From NCBI GenBank assembly GCA_036937835.1, contig CM072861.1:1235001-1299000 (forward strand): a stretch of 64,000 nucleotides of DNA, given 5' to 3'. Below are positions 49,042-58,500 of this stretch, in pieces. The DNA comes from Pampus argenteus (lineage: Eukaryota; Chordata; Actinopteri; Scombriformes; Stromateidae). Position numbers and translations under genes: made by a program. The stretch's first letter is position 1. Each line of letters opens with the position of its first letter. A model generated the notes under the pieces. The model worked only from the letters and a program-made list of their open reading frames with translations, searched no databases and was not told the DNA's origin.

Positions 49042-52000
49042 ATGGATAATATTGAAGACACTCTGGAGACGAGGTCAGTTTGTTCTAGCACCTCACGTGC
49101 TAGTCAGCGTTCCTCAGCCAGTGCCATTGCGGCCAGGGCGCGTGCAAAAGCTGAGGCTGCACGTGCACAAGCATCTTTTGCAAAAAGAGAAGCAGATGTG
49201 ATTAAAGCTCAAGCATACATTGAAGAGCAGCAACAAAAGGCTGCTGCTGAAGCTATAAGAAAGAAAGCAGAGCTAGAAGCCAGTCTGCACACACTGAGGC
49301 TAGAGAGCGCAGCCGCGGCTGCAGCCGCTGAAGCTAATGTTTTGGAAGCAGCTGCAGAGAATGAGCAAGGCGAGCTAGATTGTGCTAGCCTAAAATATGA
49401 ATATGGTGAATATACGTACATAGGGGATCCAAAACCTGAGCCTCACCACGACTCAAAGCTACTTGAACCTACGCCAGAACCAACGCGCCAGCTAACTATG
49501 GACAGTGGTGAGGCAGCTGAAAACAGCATGGGGAAAGGTATAGACGAGTCAAGTGAGATCAGCCACTACTATGACTTACCTGTTCAGCAAACATTCAAGC
49601 AGGAGGATGATGCTACTCCATACCATCCTCATCGTCAAAGCTCAACCAGAATTGGCTTCCTGACACAAGAACGTCCCTATGATTCACATCCATCCAAAAG
49701 CAGATCCAGCCATCAATCACAGCCGTGCAACACAAGACAAATGGGCTGTAGCAACCAACCCCCTCAGCCACGGATACATGCTTCTCCAAGAACCAATGAG
49801 CCTGGTTCTTCAGCCACAACAGATCTGGCCAAGTATTTAATACGTCGCGAGATGATAAGCTCCGGGCTGTTAAGGTTTGACGACCGCGCTGAAAATTATT
49901 GGGCCTGGAAGGAATCTTTCCACAGCTCCACGGCTGATTTAAATTTGACATTCAGAGAGGAGCTTGATCTGCTGTGTAAATGGCTTGGGCCAAAATCATC
50001 CGAACATGCAAGGAGGATACGAGCAGTCCACATCCATGATGCAGCAGCGGGGGTGAGCATGGTATGGCAAAGGTTGGAAGATTGTTATGGATCCCCAGAA
50101 GCTATTGAAAATGCACTCCTTAAGAAGGTGGATGATTTCCCAAAAATCTCAAATCGAGAAAATTCAAGGTTGAGAGAGCTTGGAGACATTCTTATGGAGC
50201 TTGAAGCGGCCAGGTCAGATGGATTCCTACCTGGTCTAAATTACCTGGACACATCTCGTGGCATCACTCCTATTGTCCAAAAGCTGCCATACTCCCTGCA
50301 TGACAAGTGGGTCTCTCTCGCATCACACTACAAAGACAAACACCGCATGTCCTACCCACCTTTCGCCTACTTCGCAAAGTTTGTTTGTGATCAAGCCAAA
50401 ACGCTCAACGACCCAAGCTTCGCTGCACTCACAGGTGGTGGGAACATGGGAAGGTCGGAGCACTCTTTTCGACCAAATGTGAGAACACCTATTTCTGTCA
50501 AAAAGACAGAGGTCTCAGTGAACCCTGATAGTGACTTTAACAATCAATCAGAGAAAAATACGGCTGACCCAGACAAGCAATGTCCACTTCACAACAAACC
50601 GCACCCCCTTAGGAAGTGCCGTGGGTTTAGGAGCAAATCATTGGATGAGAGGAAAGCCTATTTAAGAGAGAAAAACATTTGCTACAGGTGCTGTGCATCA
50701 ACCAATCACCTAGCCAAAGACTGTGGTAAAAATGTTCAGTGCAGAGAATGCCAGAGTGATAGACATCCCACTGCACTACATCCAGGGCCAGCTCCCTGGA
50801 TGACAAAGATCCCTGTAACCACCAGAGATCAAGGCGGGGAGCAAGAAGAAGACGCTCCAACCGTGACATCGAAATGCACTGACATCTGTGGGAATACTCT
50901 CAGAGGAAGATCATGCTCTAAAATCTGTCTTGTCAGAGTGTATCCAGCAGGCCAAAGGGAAAGAGCGGTCAAGGCTTATGCCGTTCTCGATGAGCAGAGC
51001 AACAAGTCCCTAGCAAGAACAGAGTTTTTCGAGCTCTTTGGGATTTCAGAGGGTACAGCACCATACACCCTGAAGACTTGCTCGGGAGTCATTGAAACCA
51101 TGGGCCGAAGAGCCAACAATTTCATCATGGAGTCATTAGATGGTAAAACTCACATCCCACTTCCAACACTAATCGAATGTGATATGCTACCAGACGACAA
51201 GTCGGAAATTCCCACGCCCGAGATCACCAGACACTATAGACACCTCAAACGGGTCGTGGGCAAGATCCCAGCTCTAGATCCCTCAGCAGCCATCCTACTC
51301 CTGCTTGGCCGAGACATCCCAAGGGCACACAAGGTTCGAGAGCAATGCAATGGTCCTCACAGTGCTCCTTACGCCCAGCGTCTCGACTTGGGCTGGGTGA
51401 TCGTAGGAGAGGTTTGCCTTGGGAGAGCCCATAAATTGGATTGTGTCAATGTCTATCGAACTAGTGTGCTGAGCAACGGACGTACATCTCTGTTTGACCC
51501 TTGCACTAATAGTCTCCACATCAAAGAGAAGCTTGGAACTCCAGTGCATTGCCTTCACCTTCGAAAGGCTAACAAGCCGAGAGACCTGTTTGATGAAAAG
51601 GATAGCCTTGGCGAAGGAGTCTTCCAGCAAACACCACATGATGACAGACCTGCCATGTCTGTGGAAGACAAAGCTTTTCTGGAAATAATGGACAAGGAAG
51701 TCTTCATGGATGACTCAAACAGTTGGGTCGCGCCGCTACCTTTCAGGGAACCAAGGCAGAAACTCCCCAACAATCGAGTGCAAGCAGTCAAGCGCCTTTC
51801 GACGCTACGCCACATGCTGGCTAAAAAGCCAGTCATGAAAGAACATATGGTTGCATTCATGCAGAAGATCTTCGACGCAGGTCATGCTGAGCCAGCCCCA
51901 CCACTCAGCAGAGGGCAAGAGTGTTGGTACTTACCAATCTTTGGAGTTTATCATCCGCGAAAACCGGGTCAGGTGAGAGCAGTATTTGACTCCAGCGCCA

Positions 52001-54939
52001 AGCACGAAGGCGTCTCCCTGAACGATGTCCTGTTGAGCGGCCCTGACCTAAATAACACACTCTTGGGAGTCCTCACTCGCTTCCGTAAGGAACCCGTGGC
52101 AGTGGCAGCGGATATAGAACAAATGTTCTACTGTTTCAGGGTCTGCCGGGAGCATCGCAACTTCTTACGTTTTCTCTGGTTCGAGGACAATGACCCGACC
52201 AAAGAGATCATGGAGTACTGCATGACCGTACACGTATTTGGCAATAGTCCTTCTCCTGCTGATGCCATATATGGCTTGAGAAGAGCTGCTCTGCAAAGTC
52301 AGGAAGAACACGACACCGAGGCAAAACAGTTCGTTCTAAGGAACTTTTATGTTGACGACGGACTTACCTCATTCGCCTCCTCCGACGATGCCATCAGAGT
52401 CCTGAAAAAGACAAAAGAGATGTTAGCCGTCTCAAACATACGGCTGCACAAGATATCTTCCAATCGAAATGCAGTGATGGAAGCGTTTCCACCTGAAGAA
52501 CGTGCCAAGGAGCTGAAAGACCTGGAGCTGGGTGTGGATCCTTTACCACCACAGAGAAGTTTAGGTCTTAACTGGCAACTCCAAACTGACAGCTTTACCT
52601 TCCTTGTCTCTACGGAGGTGAAGCCGTTCACCCGTAGGGGGATTCTCTCTACGGTCAACAGCATATTTGATCCGCTGGGATTTGTGGCTCCAATAACAGT
52701 ACAAGGCAAGGCTATAGTCAGAGAACTGTGCACTGAGCAATATGGATGGGATGACCCAATACCCACTGAAAAGGAGACACAGTGGAAATCCTGGAAAGAA
52801 TCACTCAAGGCACTTGAGCAACTGCACATACCAAGACCATACCTACCTGTTTCCTTACTCTCCACGTCGCAGAGGGAATTATGTGTCTTCTCTGACGCAT
52901 CCACCACGGCCATCTCTGCAGTGGCCTACCTCAGGGCTGTCGATGATGAAGGACACAGTCATGTAGGATTCTGTATGGGGAAATCTAAATTGGCACCACG
53001 TCACTCCCATACTATACCTCGTTTGGAGCTTTGTGCAGCCGTGCTCGCAGTCGAGCTAGCCGACATGGTAATGGACGAGCTAGACGTCGACATCCACACA
53101 GTGAAGTTTTACACTGACTCCAGAGTTGTGCTGGGGTATATCTGCAACACCAACCGGAGGTTCTATGTGTACGTTGCTAACAGTGTCACACGCATAAGGA
53201 AGTCCTCACAGCCAGAACAGTGGCACTTTGTCAGCACGGAACACAACCCTGCAGACCATGGAACACGACCAGTACCAGCCGCACTTCTTAAAGATACAAA
53301 CTGGTTTTCAGGACCTTCCTTTCTCAGAAAGGATGATGGAGCAACACCTACTCAACCTGAGTCCTTTGAGCTGATTGAGCCAGACGCAGATACAGATGTG
53401 CGACCAATGATCGCCACGTTTGCTACCAAAGCTGCTGGAGCACTGCTTGGTTCACACAGATTCAGACGTTTTTCCAGCTGGAAGATGCTAACACGTGGAA
53501 TAGCCAGGCTTATTCAGAAAGTCAGAACATATGCTAGAGCTCCCAAGGAAGATACGCCAAAGGCAATTGAACTTGTGCAGGCGAGAACAGTAATCATCCA
53601 GACTGTGCAGCAAGAGACATTTAAAGAGGAGATCAAAAGCCTGTCCAAAGGAGAGATCGTCTCAAAACACAGCCCTCTCAGGAAGCTCGATCCCATCCTA
53701 GATTCAGATGGTGTGTTGAGGATTGGTGGCCGGATGTCATCAGCTATGATCTCCTGGGAGGAAAAACATCCTATCATCATCCCTAAAAACAGCCACGTTG
53801 CTATGTTGTTGGTACAGTGTTACCATGAAAGAGTCGCACACCAGGGAAGGCACATCACTGAAGGGGCCACCAGGTCCGCTGGGCTGTGGATTCTAGGAGG
53901 GAAAAGACTGGTATCCAGCATCATACACAAGTGTGTCACCTGCAGGAAGTTAAGAGGAAGTATGGAGAAACAAAAAATGTCCAACTTACCTGCTGATCGG
54001 CTCACCCAAGCACCTCCATTCACACAGGTTGGGTTAGATGTGTTTGGACCATGGTCTGTCTGTGCTCGTCGTACCAGGGGGGGTCTTTCAGAAAGCAAGC
54101 GCTGGGCTGTCATGTTCACCTGCTTGGTCACCAGAGCAGTTCATGTGGAGGTAGTAGAGTCTCTGTCTACATCTAGCTTCATAAATGCACTCAGAAGATT
54201 CATTGCTATCAGGGGTCCAGCCAAGCTCTTTCGTTCGGACCAAGGGACGAACTTTGTTGGCGCATGCAAGGAACTCGGCATAACACCAAGGAATGCTGAG
54301 CTTCAGTCTTACCTCAAAGACCAAGGCTGCACTTGGGACTTCAATCTTCCCCACTCTTCTCACATGGGGGGGGTGTGGGAAAGAATGATTGGGGTTGCTC
54401 GACGCATTTTAGACAGTATGTTGCTCAAGGTGCATTTCCCCAGTCTGACGCACGAAGTTCTCGTCACGCTGATGGCGGAGGTCGTCGCCATAATGAATGC
54501 ACGACCAATCGTGCCTGTGTCATCAGATCCCGACATGCCAACCATACTCACTCCGGCCATGCTTTTAACGCAAAAGGTTGATTCCGTGTCAGCTCCTTCA
54601 GGGGACTTAGACCTTAAGGATCTCTACCGAAGCCAGTGGAAACAAGTCCAGGGACTCGCGGATGCATTCTGGAAACGATGGCGTCAAGAATACCTGGCAA
54701 CACTCCAGCCAAGGAGGAAATGGCAAGCGGACCAATCCAACTTGCAAATTGGAGATGTTGTGCTCTTAAAGGACAGCCAGGCCAAACGTAATGAATGGCC
54801 TACAGGACTTGTCGTAAACACCTTTCCCGGTCAAGACGACAGGGTCCGTAAGGTGGAAGTAAGAGTCATTAAAGATGGCTCCCCTAGGGTGTATTCAAGA
54901 CCCACCTCTGAAGTAGTGTTGTTACTTAAAGGACCATAG
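49042..54939 (+). CDS. gag-pol: BEL/Pao gag-pol polyprotein
   Basis: One uninterrupted 1965-residue ORF, ATG at 49042 to TAG at 54937-54939, encoding everything needed for retrotransposition except an envelope. Visible order: an Ala/Glu/Lys/Arg-rich probable coiled coil (about 20-115); a DUF1759-like gag region (about 265-460); a zinc-knuckle pair (Cys547 to Cys561 as CX2CX5HX4C, then CX2CX4HX4H from Cys567); a retropepsin-like protease with DEQS at 650-653; reverse transcriptase with motif A Asp1024 and YVDD at 1103-1106; the Pao-specific linker and RNase H with Asp1285, Glu1329, Asp1359 and Asp1405; integrase with His1595/His1600 and Cys1631/Cys1634 zinc ligands, then Asp1666, Asp1733 and Glu1780; and a C-terminal DUF5641-like domain (about 1860-1960). 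Gag and pol share one frame, so no frameshift is needed and mature proteins must come from proteolysis. This ATG is the first in the leader context and precedes the coiled coil. Codon and base use differ sharply from the AT-rich, CpG-free satellite. Domain names come from recognition, not a search. Confidence 0.95.
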   Translation: MDNIEDTLETRSVCSSTSRASQRSSASAIAARARAKAEAARAQASFAKREADVIKAQAYIEEQQQKAAAEAIRKKAELEASLHTLRLESAAAAAAAEANVLEAAAENEQGELDCASLKYEYGEYTYIGDPKPEPHHDSKLLEPTPEPTRQLTMDSGEAAENSMGKGIDESSEISHYYDLPVQQTFKQEDDATPYHPHRQSSTRIGFLTQERPYDSHPSKSRSSHQSQPCNTRQMGCSNQPPQPRIHASPRTNEPGSSATTDLAKYLIRREMISSGLLRFDDRAENYWAWKESFHSSTADLNLTFREELDLLCKWLGPKSSEHARRIRAVHIHDAAAGVSMVWQRLEDCYGSPEAIENALLKKVDDFPKISNRENSRLRELGDILMELEAARSDGFLPGLNYLDTSRGITPIVQKLPYSLHDKWVSLASHYKDKHRMSYPPFAYFAKFVCDQAKTLNDPSFAALTGGGNMGRSEHSFRPNVRTPISVKKTEVSVNPDSDFNNQSEKNTADPDKQCPLHNKPHPLRKCRGFRSKSLDERKAYLREKNICYRCCASTNHLAKDCGKNVQCRECQSDRHPTALHPGPAPWMTKIPVTTRDQGGEQEEDAPTVTSKCTDICGNTLRGRSCSKICLVRVYPAGQRERAVKAYAVLDEQSNKSLARTEFFELFGISEGTAPYTLKTCSGVIETMGRRANNFIMESLDGKTHIPLPTLIECDMLPDDKSEIPTPEITRHYRHLKRVVGKIPALDPSAAILLLLGRDIPRAHKVREQCNGPHSAPYAQRLDLGWVIVGEVCLGRAHKLDCVNVYRTSVLSNGRTSLFDPCTNSLHIKEKLGTPVHCLHLRKANKPRDLFDEKDSLGEGVFQQTPHDDRPAMSVEDKAFLEIMDKEVFMDDSNSWVAPLPFREPRQKLPNNRVQAVKRLSTLRHMLAKKPVMKEHMVAFMQKIFDAGHAEPAPPLSRGQECWYLPIFGVYHPRKPGQVRAVFDSSAKHEGVSLNDVLLSGPDLNNTLLGVLTRFRKEPVAVAADIEQMFYCFRVCREHRNFLRFLWFEDNDPTKEIMEYCMTVHVFGNSPSPADAIYGLRRAALQSQEEHDTEAKQFVLRNFYVDDGLTSFASSDDAIRVLKKTKEMLAVSNIRLHKISSNRNAVMEAFPPEERAKELKDLELGVDPLPPQRSLGLNWQLQTDSFTFLVSTEVKPFTRRGILSTVNSIFDPLGFVAPITVQGKAIVRELCTEQYGWDDPIPTEKETQWKSWKESLKALEQLHIPRPYLPVSLLSTSQRELCVFSDASTTAISAVAYLRAVDDEGHSHVGFCMGKSKLAPRHSHTIPRLELCAAVLAVELADMVMDELDVDIHTVKFYTDSRVVLGYICNTNRRFYVYVANSVTRIRKSSQPEQWHFVSTEHNPADHGTRPVPAALLKDTNWFSGPSFLRKDDGATPTQPESFELIEPDADTDVRPMIATFATKAAGALLGSHRFRRFSSWKMLTRGIARLIQKVRTYARAPKEDTPKAIELVQARTVIIQTVQQETFKEEIKSLSKGEIVSKHSPLRKLDPILDSDGVLRIGGRMSSAMISWEEKHPIIIPKNSHVAMLLVQCYHERVAHQGRHITEGATRSAGLWILGGKRLVSSIIHKCVTCRKLRGSMEKQKMSNLPADRLTQAPPFTQVGLDVFGPWSVCARRTRGGLSESKRWAVMFTCLVTRAVHVEVVESLSTSSFINALRRFIAIRGPAKLFRSDQGTNFVGACKELGITPRNAELQSYLKDQGCTWDFNLPHSSHMGGVWERMIGVARRILDSMLLKVHFPSLTHEVLVTLMAEVVAIMNARPIVPVSSDPDMPTILTPAMLLTQKVDSVSAPSGDLDLKDLYRSQWKQVQGLADAFWKRWRQEYLATLQPRRKWQADQSNLQIGDVVLLKDSQAKRNEWPTGLVVNTFPGQDDRVRKVEVRVIKDGSPRVYSRPTSEVVLLLKGP

Positions 54940-54959
54940 TGGTATAGCACAGTATACCA
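54940..54959 (+). other. Short hairpin between gag-pol stop and purine tract
   Basis: TGGTATA at 54940-54946 and TATACCA at 54953-54959 form a perfect 7-bp stem around a 6-base loop, GCACAG. It starts immediately after the stop codon. Its role is unknown; it might mark the 3' end of the internal region or aid plus-strand priming. Confidence 0.6.
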
Positions 54960-54968
54960 GACGGGGAG
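54960..54968 (+). promoter_or_regulatory. Putative polypurine tract
   Basis: GACGGGGAG lies directly against the TG of the 3' LTR, the position at which LTR elements prime plus-strand DNA. It is short and contains one C, so the call rests mainly on location. Confidence 0.65.
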
Positions 54969-55506
54969 TGTGCCGTCCCTTTAAGGGAACGGGGGATTGT
55001 GGACTGTATGCTGTGCGTCTTTTAGTTTTTACCACAGACAGAGAGCGTTGAGTGAAGCTGCTGTACTACTTTTTCTACTCATTCATTTTCTCTCAGCTGT
55101 ACCCTAGAAGGCATATATGTCTGTGAGTATTGGTTGTTCTTGTGTTAAGCTTACATGTTGAAGCTTTAGAAAGTAGTTTATATGTGAAGAGATATTAAAA
55201 ACGAAGCGATGCTAATGCGCTAGCTTGTTAATGGCGTTTTCAATGTAACGTTAGCATTAAGCTAAGCGCTAATTATTCTCTGTTGTCAGATAATGGACAA
55301 TTTAACTTGTTTATATATATTTGTGTCCTGTATGTGTTAAAGAAGAAAGCCATACGACATGTAACATTTTATTTTCTATTTTTGTATTGCAGTTCACAGT
55401 GTTTCAACAGTAAACATCTCAAAACTCGCTTGATGACTCGGTGTTTATTGAAGGACCCTGTTAGCTATCTGCCAAGTTAACGTCTGCAATTAACGAGGGC
55501 AGAATA
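54969..55506 (+). repeat. 3' LTR of the BEL/Pao element
   Basis: A 538-bp direct repeat of the 5' LTR, preceded by the purine run GACGGGGAG and followed by the CAAAT target duplication and then satellite. It would supply the polyadenylation signal of the element's transcript. The equivalent internal ORF at 55283-55480 is the same non-genic frame as in the 5' LTR. No substitution against the 5' copy was found by eye. Confidence 0.95.
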
Positions 55507-55511
55507 CAAAT
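55507..55511 (+). other. Target-site duplication, 3' copy (CAAAT)
   Basis: It follows the 3' LTR and leads directly into GTTACAGTAAAAGC of the interrupted monomer. Because the LTR itself ends in A, a 6-bp reading (ACAAAT) is formally possible. The A is also present at the end of the 5' LTR, so 5 bp is preferred. Confidence 0.92.
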
Positions 55512-58500
55512 GTTACAGTAAAAGCTGCAGGAAGCTCTCAGAAGTGAGTTTTTTGGTCCTAATCATTAGAAATCAGTTACTTGTTGATGGCAAACATGGT
55601 TTTGATTGAAAATATTGCTCCTTGTTTAAGAAAAACTGTAGTTGTCAGTTTTGGCCTGAGAGAAAGCTATTTTTACAAATGTTACAGTAAAAGCTGCAGG
55701 AAGCTCTCAGAATTGACTTTTTGGTCCTAATCATTAGAAATCAGTTACTTGTTGATGGCAAACATGGTTTTGATTGAAAATATTGCTCCTTGTTTAAGAA
55801 AAACTGTAGTTGTCAGTTTTGGCCTGAGACAAAGCTATTTTTACAAATGTTACAGTAAAAGCTGCAGGAAGCTCTCAGAAGTGAGTTTTTTGGTCCTAAT
55901 TATTAGAAATCAGTTACTTGTTGATGGCAAACATGGTTTTGTTGAAAATATTGATCCTTATTTAAGAAAAACTGTAGTTGTCATTTTTGGCCTGAGAGAA
56001 AGCTATTTTTACAAATGTTACAGTAAAAGCTGCAGGAAGCTCTCAGAAGTGAGTTTTTTGGTCCTAATTATTAGAAATCAGTTACTTGTTGATGGCAAAC
56101 ATGGTTTTGATTGAAAATTTTGATCCTTGTTTAAGAAAAACTGTAGTTGTCAGTTTTGGCCTGAGACAAAGCTATTTTTACAAATGTTACAGTAAAAGCT
56201 GCTGGAAGGTCTCAGAAGTGAGTTGTTTGGTCCTAATCATTAGAAATCAGTTACTTGTTAATGGCAAACATGGTTTTGATTGAAAATATTGCTCCTTGTT
56301 TAAGAAAAACTGTAGTTGTCAGTTTTGGCCTGAGAGAAGGCTATTTTTACAAATGTTACAGTAAAAGCTGCAGGAAGCTCTCAGAAGTGAGTTTTTTGGT
56401 CCTAATCATTAGAAATCAGTTACTTGTTGATGGCAAACATGGTTTTGATTAAAAATATTGCTCCTTGTTTAAGAAAAACTGTAGTTGTCAGTTTTGGCCT
56501 GAGAGAAAGCTATTTGTACAAATGTTACAGTAAAAGCTGCAGGAAGCTCTCAGAAGTGAGTTTTTTGGTCCTAATCATTAGAAATCAGTTACTTGTTGAT
56601 GGCAAACATGGTTTTGATTGAAAATATTGCTCCTTGTTTAAGAAAAACTGTAATTGTCAGTTTTGGCCTGAGAGAAAGCAGTTTTTACAAATGTTACAGT
56701 AAAAGCTGCAGGAAGCTCTCAGAAGTGAGTTTTTTGGTCCTAATCATTAGAAATCAGTTACTTGTTGATGGCAAACATGGTTTTGATTGAAAATATTGAT
56801 CCTTGTTTAAGAAAAACTGTAGTTGTCAGTTTTGGCCTGAGACAAAGCTATTTTTACAAATGTTACAGTAAAAGCTGCAGGAAGCTCTCAGAAGTGAGTT
56901 TTTTTGGTCCTAATCATTAGAAATCAGTTACTTGTTGATGGCAAACATGGTTTTGATTGAAAATATTGCTCCTTGTTTAAGAAAAACTGTAGTTGTCAGT
57001 TTTGGCCTGAGACAAAGCTATTTTTACAAATGTTACAGTAAAAGCTGCAGGAAGCTCTCAGAAGTGAGTTTTTTGGTCCTAATCATTAGAAATCAGTTAC
57101 TTGTTGATGGCAAACATGGTTTTCATTGAAAATATTGATCCTTGTTTAAGAAAAACTGTAGTTGTCAGTTTTGGCCTGAGAGAAAGCTATTTTTACAAAT
57201 GTTACAGTAAAAGCTGCAGGAAGCTCTCAGAAGTGAGTTTTTTGGTCCTAATCATTAGAAATCAGTTACTTGTTGATGGCAAACATGGTTTTGATTGAAA
57301 ATATTGCTCCTTGTTTAAGAAAAACTGTAATTGTCAGTTTTGGCCTGAGAGAAAGCAGTTTTTACAAATGTTACAGTAAAAGCTGCAGGAAGCTCTCAGA
57401 AGTGAGTTTTTTGGTCCTAATCATTAGAAATCAGTTACTTGTTGGTGGCAAACATGGTTTTGATTGAAAATATTGCTCCTTGTTTAAGAAAAACTGTAGT
57501 TGTCAGTTTTGCCCTGAGAGAAAGCTATTTTTACAAATGTTACAGTAAAAGCTGCAGGAAGCTCTCAGAAGTGAGTTTTTTGGTCCTAATCATTAGAAAT
57601 CAGTTACTTGTTGATGGCAAACATGGTTTTGATTAAAAATATTGCTCCTTGTTTAAGAAAAACTGTAGTTGTCAGTTTTGGCCTGAGAGAAAGCTATTTG
57701 TACAAATGTTACAGTAAAAGCTGCAGGAAGCTCTCAGAAGTGAGTTTTTTGGTCCTAATCATTAGAAATCAGTTACTTGTTGATGGCAAACATGGTTTTG
57801 ATTGAAAATATTGCTCCTTGTTTAAGAAAAACTGTAATTGTCAGTTTTGGCCTGAGAGAAAGCAGTTTTTACAAATGTTACAGTAAAAGCTGCAGGAAGC
57901 TCTCAGAAGTGAGTTTTTTGGTCCTAATCATTAGAAATCAGTTACTTGTTGATGGCAAACATGGTTTTGATTGAAAATATTGATCCTTGTTTAAGAAAAA
58001 CTGTAGTTGTCAGTTTTGGCCTGAGACAAAGCTATTTTTACAAATGTTACAGTAAAAGCTGCAGGAAGCTCTCAGAAGTGAGTTTTTTTGGTCCTAATCA
58101 TTAGAAATCAGTTACTTGTTGATGGCAAACATGGTTTTGATTGAAAATATTGCTCCTTGTTTAAGAAAAACTGTAGTTGTCAGTTTTGGCCTGAGACAAA
58201 GCTATTTTTACAAATGTTACAGTAAAAGCTGCAGGAAGCTCTCAGAAGTGAGTTTTTTGGTCCTAATCATTAGAAATCAGTTACTTGTTGATGGCAAACA
58301 TGGTTTTCATTGAAAATATTGATCCTTGTTTAAGAAAAACTGTAGTTGTCAGTTTTGGCCTGAGAGAAAGCTATTTTTACAAATGTTACAGTAAAAGCTG
58401 CAGGAAGCTCTCAGAAGTGAGTTTTTTGGTCCTAATCATTAGAAATCAGTTACTTGTTGATGGCAAACATGGTTTTGATTGAAAATATTGCTCCTTGTTT

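Larger units (their letters stand above)
48417..55506 (+). mobile_element. Complete BEL/Pao-type LTR retrotransposon
   Basis: A 7090-bp element with 538-bp direct LTRs (48417-48954 and 54969-55506), flanked by a 5-bp direct repeat CAAAT taken from the satellite monomer. Between the LTRs are an 87-bp leader, one 1965-codon gag-pol ORF, and a 29-bp tail with a small hairpin and a purine tract abutting the 3' LTR. The domain order protease, RT, RNase H, integrase, with the Pao-specific RT/RNase H linker and a DUF5641-like C-terminus, identifies the BEL/Pao superfamily rather than Gypsy or Copia. There is no env-like ORF. Reading the two LTRs against each other I found no difference, which, with the open ORF, implies a recent and possibly still competent insertion. 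It is in the same orientation as the satellite strand shown. Confidence 0.96.

Noticed and set aside
49209..54581. Minus-strand and alternative-frame ORFs of 60-190 codons within gag-pol
   Set aside because: They are shadows of the 1965-codon frame; none shows a recognisable domain or its own signals.
48417..55506. Endogenous retrovirus with envelope
   Set aside because: Only 29 bp separate the gag-pol stop from the 3' LTR, so there is no room for env. The RT/RNase H linker and integrase C-terminus fit BEL/Pao.
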